A DNA stretch of 64,000 nucleotides from JASGCP01 sp965263285 (GTDB lineage: Bacteria; Bacteroidota; Bacteroidia; Chitinophagales; Chitinophagaceae): positions 744,001-808,000 of the forward strand of contig CBDHHD010000016.1 of the NCBI GenBank assembly GCA_965263285.1. Reading direction: 5' to 3'. Below the pieces are notes generated by a model. It did no database searches. It worked only from the letters and a program-made list of their open reading frames with translations, and was not told the origin of the DNA. This document shows positions 28,724-37,964 of the stretch, piece by piece. Position 1 is the stretch's first letter. Each line of letters starts with the position of its first letter. A program made the position numbers and the translations under genes.

Positions 28724-28888
28724 CTATACTATTTTCATTAGAAAAACAAAATTAGTAAAAACGCCTGGTAGCGTAAGCCAAAACCAATGCCTATGCTCGT
28801 AACTACATAACAATACAATAAGCAATATAAGCCATACAATAAAACCTATCCAATAACGAACAGTTGATTTGTTAGTAACATCACTCAT
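28724..28888 (-). CDS. Small membrane protein (54 residues), unknown function
   Basis: ATG at 28888, TAG at 28724-28726. The protein starts MSDVTNKSTVRYWIGF, then has a strongly hydrophobic run (WIGFIVWLILLIVLLC, about 13-28) followed by EHRHWFW and a second apolar stretch to the end. It lies 41 bases upstream of the DUF5103 gene on the same strand. The sequence has protein-like composition rather than repeat sequence, which starts at 28958. I do not recognise a family. Confidence 0.5.
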   Translation of the reverse strand: MSDVTNKSTVRYWIGFIVWLILLIVLLCSYEHRHWFWLTLPGVFTNFVFLMKIV

Positions 28889-28957
28889 AATAAATATATA
28901 AATTTATAATACAAAATTATCTTAATTTATGGGCACAAAAAAATATTTCTTTATTTA

Positions 28958-29464
28958 GGCTACATCTTTTTTTGAGGTGCTGGAAGCATGGATTATTAAA
29001 TACATATAAACATGGAAATAATAGGAAATATCTGATGAGGACTGCCCTCAGATAAAAAGCGTTACAAAATGAGGTGAGCGAAGCGACCAGCGAGAATGTG
29101 GAGGCGGACATTTTTATATATGAGTCGTTATGATGAGCATAAAAAGTATGTACATAAAAGTATGTACATAAAAGTATGTACATAAAAGTATGTACATAAA
29201 AGTATGTACATAAAAGTATGTACATAAAAAAGATCACTATGGATAAGCTCATCATAACGATTCATACCTAACCCCTCCCATTCATTCTCGCTAGCGTAGC
29301 GAGCCATAGTTTTGTAGCTCTTTATCTGCAGGCTTGATTTTTTTTTCTTTCTTTCTTTTGTATCAAGACAAAAGAAAGAAAGAAAAAAAATAAATGATGA
29401 ACCTATACCTGAGTCATTACAAAAAACACAAATACCCCCCAGCATCTCAAAAAAATATTTAGCC
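28958..29464. repeat. Family A repeat with expanded internal tandem array
   Basis: It begins GGCTACATCTTTTTTTGAGG and ends CTCAAAAAAATATTTAGCC. Both fold-back arms are present: AGCGAAGCGACCAGCGAG near 29080 and CTCGCTAGCGTAGCGAG near 29286. Between the arms the spacer is expanded into six 14-base units. Small ORFs on its minus strand echo the repeat and are not supported as genes. Confidence 0.88.
29146..29229. repeat. Tandem array, six units of 14 bases
   Basis: The unit GTATGTACATAAAA starts at 29146, 29160, 29174, 29188, 29202 and 29216. The same position in other family A copies has a single related unit, so this copy has undergone repeat expansion. Confidence 0.9.
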
Positions 29465-29503
29465 CAACCATAGTAATATAACTTAAGTTCAAAAATATAT
29501 TAT

Positions 29504-29511
29504 TATATTTG
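29504..29511 (+). promoter_or_regulatory. Putative -7 box for tRNA-Phe
   Basis: TATATTTG matches TAnnTTTG 41-48 bases upstream of the tRNA 5' end. The -33 partner is unclear. Confidence 0.45.
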
Positions 29512-29551
29512 CTTTTTATTATATCAATAATTAACTATTAGTTATTGAAAA

Positions 29552-29627
29552 GGTGCGGTAGCTCAGTCGGTAGAGCAAAGGACTGAAAATCCTTGTGTCG
29601 GCGGTTCGATCCCGCCCCACACCACCA
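29552..29627 (+). tRNA. tRNA-Phe (anticodon GAA)
   Basis: 76 bases including an encoded CCA end. D arm GCTCAGTCGGTAGAGC, anticodon stem AAGGA/TCCTT with loop CTGAAAA, T arm GGCGG TTCGATC CCGCC. The acceptor GGTGCGG pairs with CCACACC except at the fifth pair, which is C opposite A. All other stems are fully paired. Confidence 0.95.
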
Positions 29628-29641
29628 TCATACGCCTATCT

Positions 29642-30424
29642 CTATTCAATATAAATAGGCGTATTTCCTATTAAATAATTATATATTGAATACACTTGCT
29701 TATTAATAACCAAACTATCTCCTCTTAATAAAATGGTAGTCATAGATGATACTTGTATTGGACCATATACACCTGCTATATATATATATTGTCCTTTCTG
29801 TGAAAACATATAAATAAACGCTTCTCCATCCTTTTTATTTGTTATTAAATAAGCACTTATATGTAATAGAGAATCAGTTTGTCCAATATATTTACTTTCA
29901 ATAGAATTGCTTCGTTGTTTCTTTGACAAAGAATGTATAGCCTTTATAGGAAATGCCCAAGTATTCTTATTCCTCCATACATGATGAGTCTCATTTTCTT
30001 CCATATATATGCCCTTAAAATTTCGATTAGGTAAGGGGGAAATAAACTGAAGTAAAAAAGAAAGAGGAAGTCTCTGTGGCACTGTTACTTCTCTTTCTTG
30101 CAATACCTTATCAACTGCTTTTTGCATGGCATCTATTATATTAGCTCGCATACCCATTAATACAGCGTTGGGATTTTGTATATGTACATTAATAAAAGGA
30201 ATGCTTTCATGCTCCTTTACATACTTTTGTAAGTGATTGTATAACAAAGTAGTTAATGCTTCTATATGCGTATTGTTTGGTATTTTCTGCCCCTTACAAT
30301 AGATATACATATTACTATCTACCTGTACCCAAGGTACTTGTATTGGCGGAAAAACTACACTATATACTTGCAACTGTATTAAAAAAAAAGCTATTAAGAC
30401 AACTATTTTTTTTACATATACCAT
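29642..30424 (-). CDS. Exported protein of unknown function (260 residues)
   Basis: The N-terminus MVYVKKIVVLIAFFLIQLQVYSVVF is a likely signal peptide or anchor. The rest is a mixed alpha/beta sequence with aromatic-rich strands such as GEAFIYMFSQKGQYIYIAGVYGP and no motif I recognise. No lipobox cysteine follows the signal. It is convergent with tRNA-Phe and has only repeat remnants upstream (30495-30598, with a family C left end and a family A right end). Coding is supported by its length and normal composition. Function is unknown. Confidence 0.65.
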   Translation of the reverse strand: MVYVKKIVVLIAFFLIQLQVYSVVFPPIQVPWVQVDSNMYIYCKGQKIPNNTHIEALTTLLYNHLQKYVKEHESIPFINVHIQNPNAVLMGMRANIIDAMQKAVDKVLQEREVTVPQRLPLSFLLQFISPLPNRNFKGIYMEENETHHVWRNKNTWAFPIKAIHSLSKKQRSNSIESKYIGQTDSLLHISAYLITNKKDGEAFIYMFSQKGQYIYIAGVYGPIQVSSMTTILLRGDSLVINKQVYSIYNYLIGNTPIYIE

Positions 30425-30494
30425 TGTATTAGAATAATGTTTTGGCTCATTCTTTTTTGTAACAACTCGGCTATAGATTAGTATTCATTTTTTT

Positions 30495-30598
30495 GGTATA
30501 ACAGCTTATTTAAATGAGCAACCACAAAGGTAATATATTTTTGTAACTACTCAAGTAGCATTTTATTTCTATATAGTACCTGAAAAAAAGATGTAGCC
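30495..30598. repeat. Repeat remnant (family C left end, family A right end)
   Basis: It starts GGTATAACAGCTTATTTAAA and ends GAAAAAAAGATGTAGCC. Both ends have diverged and the core is missing. Confidence 0.5.
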
Positions 30599-30636
30599 CA
30601 ATCCAAATAAAACGCTACTCATATTAAAATAAATTG

Positions 30637-30644
30637 TAGCTTTG
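30637..30644 (+). promoter_or_regulatory. Putative -7 box of the lipoprotein gene at 30678
   Basis: TAGCTTTG, matching TAnnTTTG, about 34 bases before the chosen start codon. It would place transcription initiation downstream of the alternative ATG at 30642, which supports the later start. Confidence 0.5.
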
Positions 30645-30677
30645 ACTTTTTTAAAATCATATAAAACACATTTTATT

Positions 30678-31736
30678 ATGCGCAACAAAAAATTTTATTT
30701 TATCCCGGCACTATTATTGTTGGTATCTGTCTCTATTTTTTTTACCCAATGTACTAAAACTACTACTAATACAAACTACATCCCCACACCCGCCAATGGA
30801 TTCTTTAATGCTCAATTAAGTCCTAGTAGCACTACTATTACCTATGGTACAAATACTACGACATTAAAATTTGCCTTAACTATTGATACAGCAGCCAATG
30901 CTTCAGCTCAAACATTTGTGGTAAGTTTAGTTAGTGGAGACACTAGAAAAACACAAGACTCCATACTTCAATTGTATTATCAACCGGGATCAGCACAACA
31001 AAGCTCCGACACTATAACCAATGGATTAAATAATCTACAAGATGCATTTTTTCCTGCATCCTTAGTATCAAAAAAAACAGGCCCTTTTGACAGCTTATTA
31101 TATATTGCCAGAAACATTAATAGCCTTGCACAACAACAACCCTTAGTAATTACAATTTTAATTATTTCAATAAATTCTTTAGGAGAAGTAAATGCTCAAC
31201 AAACACTATCATATACAATCAACCCACCAATACCATTTAGTGTAAAACTTCTGTCTACACCTAGTTTTCTTAATACTCCAGGTTTTTGGTATCCTGGCCT
31301 TCGTAACGACAATCTAGGTCAAGACACATTAAGCATATATGACCAAACAACAGGAGCAACAGGACTTATCACTTCTGGAGCATTGACACGCATTAGCATT
31401 GACACATTAGGCTTTGCAGGTCAAACTCCTTTTACCATATCGGTAAACAATAGTAATGGAGATTCATTAACGCAGGTTTATAATTTAGCTGTAGGGTTTA
31501 ATTACCCCCCTATTGCTGACAGAATAGATACACTCGTATATAATAGCAGCAATCCCAAATATGCATCTGCATACATTAACAATGCAAGAATAGGTGTCAA
31601 TACAGCTGATACCCTTTCGTATTTTGCTACTACTAAAACAGGTACTATTGCACAGTCGTTAATTATTACCAATGCGCAAGGTCAATCGCAAGTAGTAAAC
31701 TTAGCCAACTTAATTGTTGTACCTAAAGGGCAATAA
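30678..31736 (+). CDS. Lipoprotein of unknown function
   Basis: 352 residues from the ATG at 30678 (MRNKKFYFIPALLLLVSVSIFFTQC). This start gives a clean lipoprotein signal ending at a lipobox cysteine; an in-frame ATG at 30642 would put 12 extra residues ahead of the signal. After the cysteine comes a Thr/Asn-rich linker (TKTTTNTNYIPTPANGFF), then a beta-rich body with many Ser/Thr/Asn residues. I do not recognise the family. It is probably surface or periplasmic and membrane-anchored. A strong hairpin terminator follows the stop codon. Confidence 0.75.
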   Translation: MRNKKFYFIPALLLLVSVSIFFTQCTKTTTNTNYIPTPANGFFNAQLSPSSTTITYGTNTTTLKFALTIDTAANASAQTFVVSLVSGDTRKTQDSILQLYYQPGSAQQSSDTITNGLNNLQDAFFPASLVSKKTGPFDSLLYIARNINSLAQQQPLVITILIISINSLGEVNAQQTLSYTINPPIPFSVKLLSTPSFLNTPGFWYPGLRNDNLGQDTLSIYDQTTGATGLITSGALTRISIDTLGFAGQTPFTISVNNSNGDSLTQVYNLAVGFNYPPIADRIDTLVYNSSNPKYASAYINNARIGVNTADTLSYFATTKTGTIAQSLIITNAQGQSQVVNLANLIVVPKGQ

Positions 31737-31763
31737 GATTATAATAAGTATAATTATATATTT

Positions 31764-31800
31764 AAGAGGGACATAGCATGATGTCCCTCTTTTTATTTTA
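31764..31800 (+). terminator. Rho-independent terminator after the lipoprotein gene
   Basis: An 11-base-pair stem (AAGAGGGACAT / ATGTCCCTCTT) with a six-base loop AGCATG is followed by a T-rich tail. It lies 28 bases after the stop codon at 31736. Confidence 0.85.
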
Positions 31801-31981
31801 TAGTGTTTTATACACATACATGTCATACAAACAATGGTATAGCTACTATAAATAGATCTCTATGTAAAGGTCATGAGTATAGTAAGAAAGGACTCCATCA
31901 TTTTTTCAAGGGCTAAAAGAAACACCATTATAGCTACTTAATGAACTTAAATATATTAATATTAGTTTTTATTATAAATAT

Positions 31982-31989
31982 TATATTTG
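31982..31989 (+). promoter_or_regulatory. Putative -7 box of rseP
   Basis: TATATTTG, matching TAnnTTTG, about 49 bases upstream of the rseP start. The stretch from the terminator (31800) to here contains no gene I can support. Confidence 0.45.
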
Positions 31990-32037
31990 CACAATTAGCA
32001 TAATATTTTTTTATTACACATGTACATTTAATAAGGT

Positions 32038-33396
32038 ATGCCTATTTTGATTATTTCTATACAGTGGTTGGGGGTAATGTTTCAAGCACTTCAATTTATT
32101 TTATCATTTTCTATTATTGTATTCTTACATGAACTAGGGCATTTTTTAGTAGCCCGAAAATTCAAATGTAGAGTTGAGAAATTTTACTTATTTTTTAATC
32201 CTTGGTTTAGCTTATTTAAAATAAAGAAAGGTGATACAGAATATGGGTTAGGCTGGATTCCCTTTGGCGGATATGTGAAAATTAGTGGCATGATTGACGA
32301 AAGCATGGACAAACAACAGATGCTGGAAGCACCAAAAGAATATGAATACAGAGCCAAACCCGCATGGCAACGATTACTCATTATTATTGCAGGTGTAGTA
32401 ACCAACCTTATTCTTGCTGTCGTTATATTTATCAGTATTCGCTATGCATGGGGGGAATCGTTTATACGGCTACCTAATGCAAAATATGGATTTGTAGTAG
32501 ATAGTATTGGCAAGTCTATGGGCTTAGAAAATGGAGACAAAATTATAAAAATAGGAGCAGAATCTAATATACCCGTTAGTCAAATTATGTCTTCCTTAGT
32601 ACTCAATAACGACACCAATATAGTAGTGAATAGAAATGGTAACATTATCAATATTCCTATTTCTTCTAATAATATAGAAACTATCATAAAGAAAAAAGAC
32701 CAACAATTTGTTCGGCTAAGATATCCTGTAATAGTTTTTGATGTTGCAAAAGGCTCTCCTGCCTACTTAGCTCATATTATAAAAGGAGATAAAATACTCG
32801 CTATTAACGACACGCCTGTGGTATATAACGACCGCTTAGTTGCTATATTAAAAGAGCGAGAAGGCCAATTAATTATCGTTACCTTATCGAGAAATAATGA
32901 CATCATAAAAATACCCGTACAACTCAATAAAGATGGCAAATTGGGCATCTATGAAGAAAGTGATTTAAAGAAATTAGGTTTCATAGTAGAGGAAAAAAAA
33001 TACACTATCATCTCTGCTATTCCCGCAGGATATAAATTAGCGGCACACACCCTTGGCAATTACATAAAGGGGATTAAACAAATCTTTAAAGGAAAAACAA
33101 AAGCAAGCGATTCTATAGGTGGCATTATAAGCATTGGAAATGTATATTCTACATTCTGGGATTGGCAAAGCTTTTGGACATTAACAGGTATCTTCTCTCT
33201 TATCTTAGCATTTATGAACATCCTTCCTATTCCCGCTTTAGATGGGGGGCACGCCCTATTTTGCCTTATTGAAATGGTTACCAGAAAAAAACCTCATCAA
33301 AAAGTTGTAGAATATGCACAAATAATAGGGATGGTTATCCTCTTTAGTCTTATGATATACGCTATCGGATTAGACTTTTGGCGACTTTTTAAATAA
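32038..33396 (+). CDS. rseP: RIP metalloprotease RseP (site-2 protease)
   Basis: 452 residues. The zinc-binding HELGH motif lies at residues 31-35 in the first membrane helix, and the third zinc ligand is in the LDGGHAL region near residue 401. One or two PDZ domains lie between (around GLENGDKIIKIG at about 162 and GSPAYLAHIIKGDKILAIND at about 240). C-terminal membrane helices complete the site-2 fold. It cleaves anti-sigma factors and signal-peptide remnants in the inner membrane. A start at residue 14 (MFQALQFIL) is also possible. Its frequent neighbour dxr is not present. Confidence 0.92.
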   Translation: MPILIISIQWLGVMFQALQFILSFSIIVFLHELGHFLVARKFKCRVEKFYLFFNPWFSLFKIKKGDTEYGLGWIPFGGYVKISGMIDESMDKQQMLEAPKEYEYRAKPAWQRLLIIIAGVVTNLILAVVIFISIRYAWGESFIRLPNAKYGFVVDSIGKSMGLENGDKIIKIGAESNIPVSQIMSSLVLNNDTNIVVNRNGNIINIPISSNNIETIIKKKDQQFVRLRYPVIVFDVAKGSPAYLAHIIKGDKILAINDTPVVYNDRLVAILKEREGQLIIVTLSRNNDIIKIPVQLNKDGKLGIYEESDLKKLGFIVEEKKYTIISAIPAGYKLAAHTLGNYIKGIKQIFKGKTKASDSIGGIISIGNVYSTFWDWQSFWTLTGIFSLILAFMNILPIPALDGGHALFCLIEMVTRKKPHQKVVEYAQIIGMVILFSLMIYAIGLDFWRLFK

Positions 33397-33447
33397 TAAG
33401 CTGCATTTTTTGTAACTACTCATGTTCATGTTCATGTTCATTTTCTT

Positions 33448-33958
33448 GGTATAACGACTTTTTTAATGAGCAGGTATTAAAATACACCTTTTTTTTGTAA
33501 TGACTCATGTATAGATTCATTATTTGTTTTTTATATCTTTTTCTTTCTTTTGTCTTGATACAAAAGAAAGAAACAAAGAAAAAATCAAGCCTGCAGATAA
33601 AGAGCTACAAAACTACGGCTCGCTACGCTATCGAGAATGAATAGGAGGCGGTTAGGTATGAATCGTTATGATGAGCTTATCCATAGTGATCTTTTATGTA
33701 CATACTTTATGCTCATCATAACGATTCATATATAAAAATGTCCGCCTCCACATTCTCACTGGTCGCTTCGCTCACCTCGTTTTGTAACGCTCTTTATCTG
33801 AGGGCAGTCCTCATCAGATATTTCCTATTATTTCTATGTTTATATGTATGTAATAATCCATGCTTCCAGCACCTCAAAAAAAGTCGTAGCCAAAAATAAA
33901 TTGGTTTTTTTAAAAATATATTATCTTTATCGTTGCTCACTAAAAAAATCGTTATACC
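33448..33958. repeat. Compound MITE-like repeat: family A interior inside family C inverted ends
   Basis: The outer ends are GGTATAACGACTTTTTTAAT at the left and its near-complement ending GTTATACC at the right. The interior has the hairpin with loop CTTGAT, both palindromic arms and, at 33865-33891, a family A right end. The family A left end is missing. A 6-base repeat TCATGT occurs three times just upstream (about 33418-33440). The short ORF from 33696 is repeat sequence. Confidence 0.85.
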
Positions 33959-34260
33959 ATTTTCTTTTCTTTGTTTCTTTCTTTTGTCTTGATACAAAAG
34001 AAAGAAACAAAGAAAAAATCAAGCCTGCAGATAAAGAGCTACAAAACTAAGGCTCGTTACGCTAGCGAAAATGAATAGGAGGTGGTTAGGTATGAATCGT
34101 TATGATGAGCTTATTCATAGTTGCCTCAATAAAACAATATTCTCCAATAAATCTATTGACCTGCCTGAATAGTTACCCCATTTTTTTGAGGTATTAAGAT
34201 TAAGAGAAATATAATTAACTCTATTTAGTGAACTCAATAGGTTTAATTAAGTACATTGAT
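33959..34260. repeat. Partial family A repeat
   Basis: Directly adjoining the previous element. A long hairpin, arms TTTCTTTGTTTCTTTCTTTT with loop CTTGAT, is followed by the palindrome-bearing segment (CTCGTTACGCTAGCG) and the sequence ATGAATCGTTATGATGAGC. After 34133 it switches to the other half-variant and ends in a degenerate TTTTTTTGAGGTATTAAG. Two copies thus lie side by side between rseP and tsf. 34261-34313 holds nothing recognised. Confidence 0.7.
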
Positions 34261-34313
34261 TATCGAATGATTATATAAACTAAACAATTATACCCACAAA
34301 AGGATACAAAAAA

Positions 34314-35162
34314 TTATCCTAAAGACACTCTAGTAAAAGACAATACTTTTAGAGTAGGGGATAATGTTTTTATATAGGTAGCCATAGTAAGATTACTATC
34401 TTTTACAAATGCTTGGGCTAATAATGTTTGTTCTTTAAAGAATGCATTGAGTTTACCTTCTGCTATTTTAACAATCATTTCATGCGTCTTATTAAGCATA
34501 TTAGGATCTTGTTTCATTGTATCCATAACGATATTTCTTTCTCTATCTATCACTTCTGCAGGTACAGATTGAGCATCTATAGCAATAGGGTTCATAGCTG
34601 CAATTTGCATTGCTATATTTTTACCACCTTCTTCTGATGTTAATTCAGACATGGCAACTAATACGCCCATTCTATAAGCCCCATGTATATAAGATGCTAC
34701 ATAAGGAGCTTCTATTCTATTAAATTTAGATATGCTAATTTTTTCACCAATAGAGGCCAATTTATCATGAATAATATTGGATATTAATACACCATTTATT
34801 TTTTGCTGTTGAAGATCGTCCATTGTCTTTACATCCATGTCAACAGCCACTTTTGCAATAGATTGTGCCAATGCAACGAATTCTGTATTTTTGCTTACAA
34901 AATCTGTTTCACAATTCAAACACACAAGATAACCTTTCTTGTGATCAGGAGAAGTACAAGCAATAACCACTCCTTCTTTTGCTTCTCTATCACTTCGTTT
35001 AGCTGCAATTTTCTGACCTTGTTTTCTAAGCCAATCAATTGCATTTTCAAAATCACCATTTGTTTCTGTTAAAGCTTTTCTGCAATCCATCATTCCAGCT
35101 CCTGTTACTTGTCGTAATTTATTAATTTCTTCTGCTGAAATAGGGCGTGTAAGTATACTCAT
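34314..35162 (-). CDS. tsf: Elongation factor Ts
   Basis: 282 residues from the ATG at 35162 (MSILTRPISAEEINKLRQVTGAGMMDC); six extra residues from 35180 are possible but unlikely. The UBA-like N-terminal domain is followed by the EF-Tu contact motif CETDFVSKNTEF. It exchanges GDP for GTP on EF-Tu. It follows S2 by 31 bases, the normal rpsB-tsf order, and is the last gene of the L13-S9-S2-EF-Ts operon. Confidence 0.95.
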   Translation of the reverse strand: MSILTRPISAEEINKLRQVTGAGMMDCRKALTETNGDFENAIDWLRKQGQKIAAKRSDREAKEGVVIACTSPDHKKGYLVCLNCETDFVSKNTEFVALAQSIAKVAVDMDVKTMDDLQQQKINGVLISNIIHDKLASIGEKISISKFNRIEAPYVASYIHGAYRMGVLVAMSELTSEEGGKNIAMQIAAMNPIAIDAQSVPAEVIDRERNIVMDTMKQDPNMLNKTHEMIVKIAEGKLNAFFKEQTLLAQAFVKDSNLTMATYIKTLSPTLKVLSFTRVSLG

Positions 35163-35193
35163 ATTACTTAATTTATACAATGAATAAATTTTG

Positions 35194-36078
35194 TTATTGT
35201 TGTGGCTTTCTTGATATAGCTACGCGTCTTTTAGGGGCTTGGCTATTATTAGATCGAATAATTTTTTTTCTTCCTCCTTGCGCTTCTGCTTCTGCTTCTG
35301 CCTCTAATAAACTTGCTTTTTTTTCATTTTCATTTAATACGGCAGACACATCTTTTTCTTGTTGCATTTCCTCATCTTTTATTGTCTTTCTATCTTCTAA
35401 TCCATGCGCAATAGCTGATATAATATGTTTTACTATAATATCAATCGATTTGCTTGCATCATCATTGGCTGGTATCGCATAATCTACTTTGTTAGGATCA
35501 CAATTTGTATCTACTATTCCAATGGTAACAAGGCCTAATCTTTTTGCTTCTGCAAGGGCAATATGCTCATGTCCAATATCTACTAAAAAAACAGCTGATG
35601 GGATGCGAGTAAGACCTGCTATACCCCCTAGTACTTTTTCCATTTTCCCTTTATCCCTTGCTAATGAAAGTCTTTCTTTTTTTGTTAAGCTATCTGCACT
35701 ACCATCAAGTAACAATTTTTCAATACTTTGCATTTTTTTAATACTTTTTTTAACGGTATTAAAATTTGTAAGCATGCCTCCTAACCATCTTTCTGTAACA
35801 TAAGGCATATTAATAGATTGCGCATATTTTGCAACCAATTCTTTAGCTTGCTTTTTTGTAGCAACAAATAAAATTTTTCTACCTGATTTAGCCATTTCTT
35901 CTACAATAGCTGAAATCTCTTGTAATTGCTCTACAGTTTTATTTAAATCAATAATATGATTACCTTTTTTTTCTGCATATATAAAAGGTAACATTTTTGG
36001 GTTCCATTTTTTTCTAAGGTGCCCAAAATGAACGCCTGCTTCTAATAATTGTTGTTGTAAAGGTTGCATTTGCTCCAT
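35194..36078 (-). CDS. rpsB: 30S ribosomal protein S2
   Basis: 294 residues from the ATG at 36078 (MEQMQPLQQQLLEAGVHFGH); the frame extends to 36159 but that would overlap S9. HFGHLRKKWNPKMLPFIYAEK and ERWLGGMLTNFNTV are family signatures. The C-terminus has about 60 extra charged residues, including an alternating Glu-Ala run (EAEAEAEAQ) and a basic end (PKRRVAISRKPQQ), beyond the core family length. Confidence 0.94.
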   Translation of the reverse strand: MEQMQPLQQQLLEAGVHFGHLRKKWNPKMLPFIYAEKKGNHIIDLNKTVEQLQEISAIVEEMAKSGRKILFVATKKQAKELVAKYAQSINMPYVTERWLGGMLTNFNTVKKSIKKMQSIEKLLLDGSADSLTKKERLSLARDKGKMEKVLGGIAGLTRIPSAVFLVDIGHEHIALAEAKRLGLVTIGIVDTNCDPNKVDYAIPANDDASKSIDIIVKHIISAIAHGLEDRKTIKDEEMQQEKDVSAVLNENEKKASLLEAEAEAEAQGGRKKIIRSNNSQAPKRRVAISRKPQQ

Positions 36079-36112
36079 ATACTTTTTTTGAAAAATATTT
36101 AAAAAATAAAAT

Positions 36113-36511
36113 CTATCTTTTACTAAATTGAAAGCTCTTACGGGCTTTTTTATGACCAAATTTCTTTCTTTCTACACTACGAGGGTCACGGGTAAGATAT
36201 CCCCCTAATTTAAGAACAGAGCGAAGTTCAGGATTAATATCTACAAGTGATCTAGCAATAGCTAGTTGCGCAGCGCCGGCCTGTCCTTTTACTCCCCCCC
36301 CTTGTGCATTAATAACAATATTAAATTTATTTAATGCATCTACTGCTTTAAGAGGCGCAATTACTTGATCTCTTAAATAAGGAATCGTAAAATAATCTTC
36401 AAATGTTCTATCATTCACTGTAATGACCCCAGTACCTTTTGATATAAAAATTCTAGTTACGGCTGACTTTCTTCTGCCAAGCGCATTTTTTTGTTTGCTA
36501 TCTGCTGACAT
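36113..36511 (-). CDS. rpsI: 30S ribosomal protein S9
   Basis: 132 residues. NALGRRKSAVTRIFISKGTG at the start and the C-terminal tail RDPRSVERKKFGHKKARKSFQFSKR, which reaches the P-site tRNA, are diagnostic. It lies 21 bases after L13 in the usual pair. Confidence 0.96.
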   Translation of the reverse strand: MSADSKQKNALGRRKSAVTRIFISKGTGVITVNDRTFEDYFTIPYLRDQVIAPLKAVDALNKFNIVINAQGGGVKGQAGAAQLAIARSLVDINPELRSVLKLGGYLTRDPRSVERKKFGHKKARKSFQFSKR

Positions 36512-36532
36512 AAATTAAAATGATTTTAATAA

Positions 36533-36976
36533 TTATAAAGACAATGGTTTAGGTTGTTGTGCAGCATGAGGGTGTACACTACCTTCATATACAAAAATTT
36601 TTTTAAACATCTTTCGTCCCAAACGGTTTTTAGGCAACATACCCTTTACTGCTCTTTCTATTACTTTCGTAGGCAATCGCTTCATTAAATCAATAGCTTT
36701 TTCTTCTTTTCTTCCACCTGGATAACCAGAAAATGTTTGATATATTTTTTCTTCTTTCTTATTGCCTGTAAAAACAACTTTATCTGCATTAATCACCACA
36801 ACAAAATCGCCACAATCTACATGTTTAGTATAATAAACTTTATTTTTCCCCCTTAATACAGATGCTATTTTAGAACAAACGCGCCCCAATGTTTTGTTCT
36901 CTACATCTACAATATACCAATTGTGTTTTACGCTATTCTCATTCGCATGTTGTGTAGTAAAATGTAAGTGACTCAT
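36533..36976 (-). CDS. rplM: 50S ribosomal protein L13
   Basis: 147 residues from the ATG at 36976 (MSHLHFTTQHANENSVKHNWYIVD); an upstream ATG at 37006 falls in the promoter. HNWYIVDVENKTLGRVCSKIA, VYYTKHVDCGDFVVVINADK and YSGYPGG-like FSGYPGGRKE are conserved. First gene of the operon. Confidence 0.95.
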   Translation of the reverse strand: MSHLHFTTQHANENSVKHNWYIVDVENKTLGRVCSKIASVLRGKNKVYYTKHVDCGDFVVVINADKVVFTGNKKEEKIYQTFSGYPGGRKEEKAIDLMKRLPTKVIERAVKGMLPKNRLGRKMFKKIFVYEGSVHPHAAQQPKPLSL

Positions 36977-37003
36977 AATAAAAATTTCTTTAAAAATAGA
37001 CTG

Positions 37004-37035
37004 CAAAGGTGATTATCTATTTCCACATTTCCAAA
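37004..37035 (-). promoter_or_regulatory. Putative promoter of the L13-S9-S2-EF-Ts operon
   Basis: On the minus strand TTTG (37032-37035) is followed after 20 bases by CACCTTTG (37004-37011). These resemble the -33 and -7 boxes of Bacteroidota promoters, with one mismatch in the -7 box. The predicted start of transcription is about 20 bases before the L13 ATG. Confidence 0.5.
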
Positions 37036-37149
37036 TAAAAAGGCAACTTTTTTTTAAAATATTCATAAGTTATTGATAATCAGACTATAAATGGACAACT
37101 TTTTTATATATTATTCATATTTATAGCCACTCATATATGCATTAGTAGA

Positions 37150-37301
37150 CTACATCCTAACCGCCTCCCATTCATTCTCGCTAGCGTAGCGAACCGTAGT
37201 TTTGTAGCTCTTTATCTGCAGGCTTGATTTAGGCTTGATTTTTTCTTTGTTTCTTTCTTTTGTATCAAGACAAAAGAAAGAAAAATATATAAAAAAAATA
37301 T
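37150..37301. repeat. Truncated family A repeat beside a full compound copy
   Basis: It starts within the core (CCTAACCGCCTCCCATTC), carries CTCGCTAGCGTAGCG, a local duplication of the 10-base GGCTTGATTT at about 37221-37240, and the hairpin. It ends where the family B end of the next element begins, so one copy appears to have landed in or against the other. Confidence 0.7.
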
Positions 37302-37864
37302 GGCATAACTAAATTTAGTGTGAGGGAGTATGCAAAGATACAAAATAAAATGGATATTTGTAAAAACAATTTTATATGGGCTACATCTTTTTTTGAGGTG
37401 CTGGAAGCATGGATTATTACATATATATATATAAATATGGAAATAATAGGAAATATCTGATGAGGACTGCCCTCAGATAAAGAGCGTTACAAAACGAGGT
37501 GAGCGAAGCGACCAGCGAGAATGTGGAGGCGGAAGTTTTTATATATGAATCGTTATGATGAGCATAAAGTATTTGCATAAAAGATACCTATGGATAAGCT
37601 CATCATAACGATTCGTACCTAACCGCCTCCCATTCATTCTCGCTAGCGTAGCGAGCCGTAGTTTTGTAGCTCTTTATCTGCAGGCTTGATTTTTTCTTTG
37701 TTTCTTTCTTTTGTATCAAGACAAAAGAAAGAAAAAGATATAAAAAATAAATGATGAACCTATATATGAGCAATTACAAAAATATAAATATCCCCCAGCA
37801 CCTCAAAAAAAGATGTAGCCTTTTAGTAAACTAAATTTTCCCTCACACTAAATTTAGTTATGCC
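37302..37864. repeat. Compound MITE-like repeat: family A core (37379-37820) inside family B inverted ends
   Basis: Outer ends GGCATAACTAAATTTAGTGT and complement. Inner family A ends are intact. It has the same structure as the elements at 8553 and 54785. It lies between the divergent L13 and polA genes. Confidence 0.88.
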
Positions 37865-37964
37865 AAAAATATTAACCTATACCTGAGTAGTTAGGATTTA
37901 AGACAAAAACATAATATAAAACAGGCACAAAAAATATCTACCTAACCATCAACGAGATTTCAAT

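Noticed and set aside
29146..29229. A possible CRISPR array in the 14-base tandem units
   Set aside because: There are no spacers: the units are directly adjacent and identical, inside a MITE copy.
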